Shown: positions 1-5,363 of the stretch, one piece after another
Layout: every line of letters starts with the position of its first letter
Position numbering within the stretch: position 1 is the stretch's first letter
NCBI GenBank assembly: GCA_948471335.1
Contig: CAOKRZ010000012.1
Location: 1-17,381, forward strand
Origin: an uncultured Christensenella sp.
Lineage (GTDB): Bacteria > Bacillota > Clostridia > Christensenellales > UBA1242
Reading direction: 5' to 3'
Length of the DNA: 17,381 bases
Notes under the pieces: model-generated
Database searches by the model: none
What the model saw: only the letters and a program-made list of their open reading frames with translations
Told to the model about the DNA's origin: nothing
Made by a program: the position numbers and the translations under genes

Positions 1-38
1 AAATGGAATATCAAGATGAACTTATGAAGTTGCTGTAG
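1..38 (+). CDS. 3' end of an unidentified upstream gene (partial)
   Basis: An open frame enters from the window edge and stops at TAG 36-38. Its visible C-terminus reads MEYQDELMKLL. A strong terminator hairpin starts three bases after the stop, which is what makes this look like a real gene end rather than a chance frame. Eleven residues are too few to name a product, and the ATG at 3-5 is more likely an internal methionine than a start. Confidence 0.45.
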   Translation, partial: MEYQDELMKLL

Positions 39-40
39 AA

Positions 41-70
41 AAAAGAAGGCTTATTACCTTCTTTTCTTTT
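41..70. terminator. Bidirectional intrinsic terminator between convergent genes
   Basis: A perfect 9-bp stem AAAAGAAGG (41-49) / CCTTCTTTT (57-65) encloses a 7-nt loop. On the + strand it is followed by a T-rich run (62-71), and on the - strand the complement of A39-A44 gives a T run. It therefore can end both the upstream + strand gene and tadA on the minus strand. The tadA stop codon (54-56) lies in the loop, so the last tadA codons form one arm. Confidence 0.8.
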
Positions 71-491
71 TAAAAAAATCTTTAAGAAGAGTTGATGCAA
101 GCTCGTTTGGCTCTTCTTCAATTTCAACTTTGTGATTAAGTCTTGTGCTTTTCAAGATTTTTTCGCACAGCCCATCATTTGATGTTTTTTCAGGGCAGGC
201 GTAGACAAGTTTTTTGATCCTCGCGTTGGCAATAGCACCTGCGCACATTGGACAAGGCTCAAGCGTCACGTAAATCTCTGCGTTTTCAAGTCGCCAAGAC
301 TTAAGTTTTTTGCAGGCTTTCTCAATTGCTACAATTTCGGCGTGCTTTATTGCGTTTTTGCTTTTCTCTCTGCAGTTTCTTCCGCGAGAGATAATTTTTC
401 CATCAACGACAACAACAGCGCCGATTGGAACTTCATCTTTCTTTGCCGCCTTGATTGCCTCTTTGATTGCTTCATCCATAAATTTTGTCAT
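54..491 (-). CDS. tadA: tRNA-specific adenosine deaminase TadA (145 aa)
   Basis: This is a cytidine/adenosine deaminase-fold zinc enzyme. TadA deaminates wobble A34 to inosine in tRNA-Arg(ACG). The signature is complete: H50-A-E52 (HAEIVAIE; zinc ligand and proton shuttle) and P-C80-P-M-C83 (zinc ligands). The helix and tail ending RLNHKVEI are typical of TadA, and 145 aa is close to the usual 150-165. The frame stays open to a TTG at 530, but I choose ATG 491. A good promoter (-35 TGGACA, -10 TACAAT) ends six bases before it and would start transcription at the ATG, whereas TTG 530 lies upstream of the -35 box. The predicted mRNA is leaderless and no Shine-Dalgarno (SD) site is visible. A third candidate, ATG 479, would shorten the N-terminus by four residues. 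The gene is divergent from the first CPBP protease gene. Confidence 0.93.
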   Translation of the reverse strand: MTKFMDEAIKEAIKAAKKDEVPIGAVVVVDGKIISRGRNCREKSKNAIKHAEIVAIEKACKKLKSWRLENAEIYVTLEPCPMCAGAIANARIKKLVYACPEKTSNDGLCEKILKSTRLNHKVEIEEEPNELASTLLKDFFKKKRR

Positions 492-497
492 GTTTTT

Positions 498-526
498 ATT
501 GTAAAATAAAAATCTCAATTTGTCCA
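498..526 (-). promoter_or_regulatory. tadA promoter, leaderless type
   Basis: Read on the minus strand, TGGACA (526-521), a 17-bp spacer and TACAAT (503-498) match the sigma-70/SigA consensus at 5/6 in each box. Six bases separate the -10 box from ATG 491, so transcription should begin at or within a base or two of the start codon, leaving no room for an SD. Confidence 0.65.
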
Positions 527-535
527 GCAAATCAA

Positions 536-565
536 TTGTCTTTTATCTGCAAAATGTTATATAAT
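536..565 (+). promoter_or_regulatory. Promoter of first CPBP gene, leaderless type
   Basis: TTGTCT (536-541), an 18-bp spacer and a perfect TATAAT (560-565) are followed by six bases and then ATG 572. The -35 box lies nine bases from the -35 box of the divergent tadA promoter, so the two promoters fill the whole intergenic gap. Confidence 0.68.
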
Positions 566-571
566 TGACCT

Positions 572-1528
572 ATGGAAGAAAGACAGTCTTTTAAAAGGAA
601 TTTTTATTCAGACTCTGACAGCGGAAAAGTGTATCTTTATGCGCTGCTTGTTCCTATTGTATTAAGCTTTATAATCGCATTTGTCGCTTCTGGCATTGCA
701 GAGGAAGGAGTTGTGCTTTCTGAGCAGCTTTGGTATAATATAATTGTCTTGCTGTTGACCCCGTTGTCTTTAATTGCAATATTCTTTATATATAATAAAA
801 CTTCCAAAATTTCTTTTGGGGCAGTGAAACTTAAGCCAAAGACGAATTGGCGAAACTATCTTGTCGTTGCAGGTATCGGACTTGTTGCGCTTTTTGGCAC
901 TCAATATTTTATTGCAATAGTTGACCAAGGGCTTAAGGGGATAGGTTTTACTCTTAGTGACAGCTTTTCCCCAAATGATACTTTTGGATATTTTGTCCTT
1001 AACGTTTTCTTGATCGCGCTTTTGCCAGCGATTGCTGAGGAGCTTATTTTTAGAGGCGTGATTTTGCAAGGGCTTAGACGAACAGGCTCTGACTTTATTG
1101 CGATCGTTATCTCGGCGCTTATGTTTGCCGTTATGCATTGCTCACTTCAGCAGTTTGTTTATCCAATTATTCTTGGAATGATTTTTGGATGGATTGTTGT
1201 GCGAACAGGGTCACTTATGTTGACAATTTTTGCGCATTTTCTCAACAATTTTGTAGTAGTTCTTCTCGGATATTTGCAAAATGTGACATCTTTTGACATG
1301 AATCTTCCTTCTTCTTGGTGGGCGTATTTAGTTGCCATCTTGCTTTTGGTTGTCACGGGTGTTATACTTTTCTTGGTCGATAAGTTCTATTTCAAACGTT
1401 TTTCGACCGCTCAAGAGCAAGAGAACAAAGAAAAAACTTTCAAACCTTCTCTAATTTTGATTATTTCATGGGTTGTTGGAATATTTCTTTTAATATTAAT
1501 GACGGTTATGAATTTTATGGGCTCTTAA
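572..1528 (+). CDS. CPBP family intramembrane metalloprotease, copy 1 (318 aa)
   Basis: This is a multi-pass membrane protein of the CPBP family (CAAX proteases and bacteriocin-processing enzymes, Abi/Rce1 type). The conserved catalytic motifs are all visible: E156-E157-L-I-F-R161 (EExxxR), a second motif with H189 (FAVMH), and H222-F-L-N-N226. These supply the in-membrane metal and catalytic site. About eight hydrophobic segments span the protein, with a final helix near residues 293-315. The substrate cannot be read from sequence. Bacterial members process peptides, act in immunity to their own bacteriocins, or have unknown roles. It is the first gene of a run with a second CPBP gene (27-bp gap) and rlmH. 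It starts at ATG 572, immediately after its promoter, without an SD. All motif residues are present, so an active enzyme is expected. Confidence 0.88.
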   Translation: MEERQSFKRNFYSDSDSGKVYLYALLVPIVLSFIIAFVASGIAEEGVVLSEQLWYNIIVLLLTPLSLIAIFFIYNKTSKISFGAVKLKPKTNWRNYLVVAGIGLVALFGTQYFIAIVDQGLKGIGFTLSDSFSPNDTFGYFVLNVFLIALLPAIAEELIFRGVILQGLRRTGSDFIAIVISALMFAVMHCSLQQFVYPIILGMIFGWIVVRTGSLMLTIFAHFLNNFVVVLLGYLQNVTSFDMNLPSSWWAYLVAILLLVVTGVILFLVDKFYFKRFSTAQEQENKEKTFKPSLILIISWVVGIFLLILMTVMNFMGS

Positions 1529-1555
1529 TCTATATTATAATACAGAGGAAATTTT

Positions 1556-2683
1556 ATGACATTCAAAAATAAAGTCACAACATCAACAATTTTTGTGTAT
1601 TTTTTGCTCACTCTTGTTTTTGTGACAATCCGTCTTTGCAATGCCTTTGGGCTGTTCGCTTTTATGGGCAATTGGGCGGAATATGTTTTTAACATCGTTG
1701 TTCAAGTTGGTCTGATGCTTGTTGGCACAATCTTTTTGTTTTCAGCTTTAACAAAGAAAAAACCGAAAAGCGTTGTGAATTTTTATGGATATAAAAAGAT
1801 ATCACTAAAATCTATGTTCATCTCAATTGCAATAGGTGCGTGTGTTTATGTGCTTAACATTTTTATCGCGTCTTTCTTTGCAATCATTCTGCAAATATTT
1901 GGATATAAATATTCTCCTTCAGTGGAAAGTTCATCTTTCCCTTTCCATATGCTTATTGTCAGCGTGATATTCACAGCAATTCTTCCAGCAGTTTGCGAAG
2001 AAACAGCGCATAGAGGAATGGTGCTTAAAGGCCTTTCAAGTGCGGGTAAGATGAAAGCGCTTGTGATTTCGTCAATTCTTTTCGGGCTTATGCATATGAA
2101 CATTGAGCAGTTCTTCTATGCGACAATTATTGGTTTCTTTGTTGGCTATCTTGCTATAGTTTGTGACAGCATCTATCCAGCCATGATCATTCATTTTATG
2201 AACAATTTTCTTAATGTGTATTTCTCGTTCTCCCAAGCCAATGGCTTGCCTTTAGGGAAGGTTCACGGGGCAATTATCAGTGTTATTTACAACAATTTCT
2301 TGCTTGGGGGAGTTATGGTTGTCCTTCTCTCTTTCCTTCTTATTATGGCTGTTTTGGCGCTCATTAAAAAACTTAAAAAAGAGAATAACAAGTTTGCGCT
2401 TAAGCGTCTTCAAGGAGAAGTCGTGAAAGAGATTGTTCATAATGACTATCTTCACCGAGTTGAACAAGTACATTTTGATTTGACTGGCGAAAAAACTCAA
2501 ACTGCAATTGAAGAAGAGGAAATGCTTGACAAAAAGCTCGGTTTCATCTGTGATATTGATGAAGATCTGTATGCAGATAAAAATCAAGGGAAGCTTTCAA
2601 TACTTTCAAAGATCTTGCTTGTTTCAACCTTCGTTCTTCTTTCTGCTGTGACCATTTTCACTTTTGTATGGGGGCTTTTATGA
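1556..2683 (+). CDS. CPBP family intramembrane metalloprotease, copy 2 (375 aa)
   Basis: This is a second, longer CPBP/Abi-type membrane protease placed directly after the first. Its motifs are E148-E149-T-A-H-R153, H180 (FGLMH) and H213-F-M-N-N217, all intact. About eight helices form the protease core. A charged, probably cytoplasmic segment of roughly 75 residues follows (about 270-345, rich in Lys and Glu), then a last helix near 350-372. That insert is absent from copy 1. The start at ATG 1556 has a good SD (AGAGGA, 1544-1549, six bases upstream). A TATAAT at 1536-1541 might give extra transcription but lacks a clear -35, so co-transcription with copy 1 is the simpler view. The TGA stop overlaps the rlmH start as ATGA. 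The two copies differ strongly outside the motifs, so this is not a recent duplication. Confidence 0.87.
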   Translation: MTFKNKVTTSTIFVYFLLTLVFVTIRLCNAFGLFAFMGNWAEYVFNIVVQVGLMLVGTIFLFSALTKKKPKSVVNFYGYKKISLKSMFISIAIGACVYVLNIFIASFFAIILQIFGYKYSPSVESSSFPFHMLIVSVIFTAILPAVCEETAHRGMVLKGLSSAGKMKALVISSILFGLMHMNIEQFFYATIIGFFVGYLAIVCDSIYPAMIIHFMNNFLNVYFSFSQANGLPLGKVHGAIISVIYNNFLLGGVMVVLLSFLLIMAVLALIKKLKKENNKFALKRLQGEVVKEIVHNDYLHRVEQVHFDLTGEKTQTAIEEEEMLDKKLGFICDIDEDLYADKNQGKLSILSKILLVSTFVLLSAVTIFTFVWGLL

Positions 2684-3138
2684 TCAATTTAAAAATCGTT
2701 TGTGTTGGAAATTTGAAAGAAGATTTCTGGAAGAAAGCGTGCGAAGAATATATCAAACGCTTATCAAGATTTTGCAATGTTAAAGTGGTGGAACTTGCCG
2801 AGCAAAATAAGTTTGAAAATGAAAGCCGTATTCTTCTTGAGGAAGGCAAAGAAATCTTGAAAAACATTTCGCCTAATTCAGTTTTGCTTGACGTGAAAGG
2901 AAAAGAAGTCTCAAGTGAAGAACTTGCTGAGAAAATAAAAAAGATCTCGCTTGAGTCAAACGAAATCGCTTTTGTTATTGGTGGATCTTATGGAATTTGC
3001 GATAAGGTTAAAGAATATGCCAAAGACAGAATATCATTTGGTAAAATAACCCTTCCACATAATCTTGCCAGAGTTGTGCTTCTTGAGCAAGTTTATCGCG
3101 CTTTTATGATAAATTCAGGCGCAAAATATCACAAATAA
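2680..3138 (+). CDS. rlmH: 23S rRNA pseudouridine-1915 N3-methyltransferase RlmH (152 aa)
   Basis: RlmH is a SPOUT-fold, SAM-dependent methyltransferase acting on Psi1915 of helix 69 in assembled 70S ribosomes. Landmarks are the SAM-binding loop V-I-G-G-S-Y-G (99-105), the knot region L-P-H127-N-L-A-R, L-L-E-Q-V-Y-R-A-F (134-142), and the family's C-terminal Y-H-K (150-152). The length fits the usual 155-160. The start is ATG 2680, overlapping the upstream stop as ATGA. An in-frame ATG at 2668 would add four residues but lies further inside the preceding gene. A G-rich stretch (2670-2674) may act as the SD. Translational coupling to the CPBP gene is likely. rlmH is often single or beside htrA-type genes in Gram-positive genomes; the CPBP linkage here looks like local operon structure. 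Confidence 0.93.
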   Translation: MINLKIVCVGNLKEDFWKKACEEYIKRLSRFCNVKVVELAEQNKFENESRILLEEGKEILKNISPNSVLLDVKGKEVSSEELAEKIKKISLESNEIAFVIGGSYGICDKVKEYAKDRISFGKITLPHNLARVVLLEQVYRAFMINSGAKYHK

Positions 3139-3143
3139 AATGC

Positions 3144-3239
3144 TTAGACAATCTTTATTCCTTTTGCAAAAAATAGGCAGGTGAGGAATAAAGCGAAAAC
3201 AAGGGCAAGAAGTGTGAAGATTGAAAGATTTTTTTGCAT
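3144..3239 (-). CDS. Putative 31-residue single-helix membrane micro-protein
   Basis: This short minus-strand frame runs ATG 3239 to TAA 3144. It encodes a polar start (MQKNLS), about twenty hydrophobic residues (roughly 7-25: I-F-T-L-L-A-L-V-F-A-L-F-L-T-C-L-F-F-A) and a basic tail (KGIKIV), the layout of a single-pass membrane peptide. A convincing SD (AAGGA within AAAAAGGAAA) sits seven bases before the ATG. It begins 32 bases after the stop of the DUF378 membrane gene on the same strand, so the two are probably co-transcribed, and it ends five bases from the convergent rlmH stop. I do not recognise a family. Similar small hydrophobic peptides in bacteria tune membrane complexes or are toxins, but nothing here decides between these. 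Confidence 0.6.
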   Translation of the reverse strand: MQKNLSIFTLLALVFALFLTCLFFAKGIKIV

Positions 3240-3271
3240 AACATTTTCCTTTTTGAAAACATATATAGTTT

Positions 3272-3637
3272 TTAGCTTTTGCTATCAAAATGCTCATTGA
3301 AAAGTCCACGCTCTTCTTCATCATCTTCAAAGGACTCTTCAGGAAGGTCTTCTTTTGATGCTTCAACATTTTGCTGATGTTTCATTTTCATTTTTGATAT
3401 GTTTTTGATGACATCTTTTTTGTTGCGTCTTGAAAAAACAGGAAGATTTCCTTTGCTTTTAATAAGCTTAAACACCAAGAAAAAGCTTGCAATGCCAATG
3501 ATGATATAGATTATGCGTGAGAGAATGCTGCCTTGATATCCAAATATGCCGGCAACAAAGTCATATTGAAGAGTGCCGATCAAAAACCAGTTAAGGCAAC
3601 CAAGAATTGTGAGTATAAAAGCAATTATTGTGAGCAT
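3272..3637 (-). CDS. DUF378 family small membrane protein with charged tail (121 aa)
   Basis: The first ~60 residues match the DUF378 pattern. There is an N-terminal helix ending L-N-W-F-L-I-G (15-21; the family's LNWGLVG-like motif), a short loop with Y-D-F-V-A-G-I-F-G (25-33), then S-R-I-I-Y-I-I-I-G-I-A (40-50) leading the second helix. The family has no established function. Unlike typical 65-80 residue members, this one carries about 60 extra residues, first basic (RRNKK) and then acidic (EDLPEESFEDDEEE), presumably cytoplasmic. The SD is strong (GAGGAGG just upstream of ATG 3637). The downstream micro-protein gene on the same strand may be its partner. I saw no clear promoter between it and the divergent greA promoter. 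Confidence 0.85.
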   Translation of the reverse strand: MLTIIAFILTILGCLNWFLIGTLQYDFVAGIFGYQGSILSRIIYIIIGIASFFLVFKLIKSKGNLPVFSRRNKKDVIKNISKMKMKHQQNVEASKEDLPEESFEDDEEERGLFNEHFDSKS

Positions 3638-3705
3638 AATTATTTCCTCCTCTTGCTATTATTGGCAAAAAAGTACAAAAAAATTCGCAAATATGAGTTA
3701 AAAAT

Positions 3706-3734
3706 TTGACTTAAATGGAAAATTAATCTATAAT
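3706..3734 (+). promoter_or_regulatory. greA promoter
   Basis: TTGACT (3706-3711), a 17-bp spacer and TATAAT (3729-3734) make the best sigma-70/SigA-type promoter in the window. The expected start is near 3741, giving a ~36-nt leader that carries the greA SD (AGGGAGGG). A-rich sequence just upstream could serve as an UP element. Confidence 0.82.
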
Positions 3735-3776
3735 ATCCTCACAAAAATTAAAAACATCTAAGGGAGGGACTAGAAA

Positions 3777-4241
3777 ATGGTTCATTATTTAACACCGGAA
3801 GGCAAAAAACAACTAGAAGAAAAACTTGCCTACTATAAAACAACAATGAGAAGAGAGGCTACAAACAAAATCTCAGCGGCTAGAGAATATGGCGACTTAT
3901 CTGAAAACTCAGAATATGATGCAGCAAAAGAAAGTCAAGCAATTGTTGAAAGAGAAATAAGCGAAATGGAAGACATCCTTTTAAACTGCGAAATCATTTC
4001 ATCTACTCCAGCTTCAAAAGGCGAAATTTCAATTGGCTCGACTGTTACACTCTATGACGAAGAATTTGATGAAGAGGTTACTTACAAAATTCTCGGTTCA
4101 ACAGAAAGTGATCCTGCAAACGGAATCATCTCAAATCTTTCACCTGTGGGAAGCGCACTTCTTGGACACAAAAAGGGTGATGTGATTGTTGCTCAACTTG
4201 AGACCGGCACAGTATCATATAAAATTTTGGCAATAAAGTAA
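3777..4241 (+). CDS. greA: Transcription elongation factor GreA (154 aa)
   Basis: GreA enters the RNA polymerase secondary channel and stimulates cleavage of backtracked transcripts. The N-terminal coiled coil (about 1-75) carries the tip motif Y-G-D40-L-S-E43-N-S-E-Y-D-A-A-K. The acidic D and E are those that organise the catalytic metal in characterised GreA. The C-terminal FKBP-like domain (about 80-154) includes the family stretch D-P-A-N-G-I-I-S-N and S-P-V-G-S-A-L-L-G-H-K-K-G-D. Length is normal. The ATG is preceded by AGGGAGGG with suitable spacing and by a strong promoter, and the gene is followed at once by its own terminator, so it is a single-gene transcript. Confidence 0.97.
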   Translation: MVHYLTPEGKKQLEEKLAYYKTTMRREATNKISAAREYGDLSENSEYDAAKESQAIVEREISEMEDILLNCEIISSTPASKGEISIGSTVTLYDEEFDEEVTYKILGSTESDPANGIISNLSPVGSALLGHKKGDVIVAQLETGTVSYKILAIK

Positions 4242-4257
4242 GTTATTGCCTTTTTTT
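4229..4257 (+). terminator. greA intrinsic terminator overlapping the coding end
   Basis: GGCAATAA (4229-4236) pairs with TTATTGCC (4243-4250) around a 6-nt loop, followed by seven T (4251-4257). The 5' arm encodes the last residues of GreA and the stop codon (4239-4241) lies in the loop. Confidence 0.85.
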
Positions 4258-4289
4258 ATAAAAAGAATTTGTTATGACCTCAATTTTGG

Positions 4290-4318
4290 TTGTTTTTTTG
4301 TTTTTAAAGTAGTATAAT
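4290..4318 (+). promoter_or_regulatory. Promoter for the membrane protein at 4348
   Basis: TTGTTT (4290-4295), a 17-bp spacer and a perfect TATAAT (4313-4318) lie just after the greA terminator. The leader would be about 23 nt, with only a weak SD (TTGGAA, 4334-4339). A tandem TTGGTT at 4286 is too far from the -10 box to serve. Confidence 0.65.
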
Positions 4319-4347
4319 AAAACTAATAAAGTGTTTGGAATAAAATT

Positions 4348-5280
4348 ATGATGTTTAAAAACTCGATAAAACTTTTGTGTGCAAACTTTGACAAAGTTTG
4401 GAAACTGCTTGTTTATCTTATTTTGTCTTGGGGCATGACTGTCGCTCTTCTTGCACCTTTTTATTCAGCTTTTGCCGATATTGCCACTCAAGTTTGGGCG
4501 CAACATAATCTCGGCTCTGTTTTTGCATCTGGCACTTTTTATGGGCTCTCAGTTTCTGTAGGCGAGGCTATGACAAGCGTTATTGGTGCTGTCTTTGATT
4601 TTATTGAAACTTTGTTTGTTTCTCATGTTTGGATTGGCATTTATTTTGCAATAATTCTTTTTGTAGTAAAACCAATTCTTTCTGACATAGGAAGATTTGT
4701 TACTTGCGAAATGATGTATGGCTATATGGCCACAAGCACAAAACGCAGTTTTACAGGCACACTTGTAAGGACGCTTAAAAAATCTCTTCCTTATGCTGGG
4801 ATGAAATATCTTTTCTCTCTTCCATTCAATGCGCTTATAGTCCTTGGCGTGTTTGGACTTTCTTTTGCGAAAGGGCATGTTTGGGGAGCGCTTCTGCCAA
4901 TTCTTATCGTGATTATTCCTTCGCTTTTATTCGCTTTCAAAGAAACTTTCATTTCTGGCTGGGCGCCTGCAATGATCGTTTTTGATTGCAATGTGTTTAA
5001 AGCTTTTCCAAAGGGAATGGCAGCAGTGCTTCGCAGAGGCTTGAGAGTTTATTCAACCGCACTTATAGTTTTCCTTCTCACATTTCTTTTGGCGATAGCA
5101 TTTGGGCTTTATTCACTTGTTATAATATTGCCAGTTCTTTTCCCACTTCTGTACATCTTTGAAATGGTGATGTTTTTCTCAAGTCAGGGCATGAGATTTT
5201 ATGTTGACTCAGACACAATTTTAACGCCAAAGAGACTTGAAGAAGTTGACAAAATAGACAACGCAAAATATCTGTTATAA
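4348..5280 (+). CDS. Multi-pass membrane protein of unknown function (310 aa)
   Basis: I do not recognise a family with confidence. About six hydrophobic segments are visible, near residues 20-43, 96-115, 155-172, 180-197, 230-252 and 253-280. A basic stretch around 128-150 (T-K-R-S-F-T-G-T-L-V-R-T-L-K-K) and another near 222-232 (L-R-R-G-L-R) are probably cytoplasmic. The N-terminus resembles bacterial membrane proteins in which an amphipathic segment precedes the first helix (MMFKNSIKLLCANFDKVWKLL). No catalytic motif, ATPase or transporter signature is apparent. It could be a channel-like or scaffold protein. The start is ATG 4348, and ATG 4351 is equally possible. RNase J follows 83 bases later and may be partly co-transcribed. 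Confidence 0.8.
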   Translation: MMFKNSIKLLCANFDKVWKLLVYLILSWGMTVALLAPFYSAFADIATQVWAQHNLGSVFASGTFYGLSVSVGEAMTSVIGAVFDFIETLFVSHVWIGIYFAIILFVVKPILSDIGRFVTCEMMYGYMATSTKRSFTGTLVRTLKKSLPYAGMKYLFSLPFNALIVLGVFGLSFAKGHVWGALLPILIVIIPSLLFAFKETFISGWAPAMIVFDCNVFKAFPKGMAAVLRRGLRVYSTALIVFLLTFLLAIAFGLYSLVIILPVLFPLLYIFEMVMFFSSQGMRFYVDSDTILTPKRLEEVDKIDNAKYLL

Positions 5281-5363
5281 AATGCGTGAGTCGTCTTTAA
5301 ATTTAAAACAATGCGTGAAAAGTGGGCGCATGGATTTTTGTAGTTAAAAAAAAGGAGAAATAT

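Noticed and set aside
770..1356. Minus-strand frames within the first CPBP gene
   Set aside because: They are antisense to a gene with intact catalytic motifs, and no promoter, SD or recognisable domain supports them.
5322..5363. 14-residue N-terminal extension of RNase J
   Set aside because: The extension contains the SD (AAGGAG) of ATG 5364 and does not resemble the RNase J family start.
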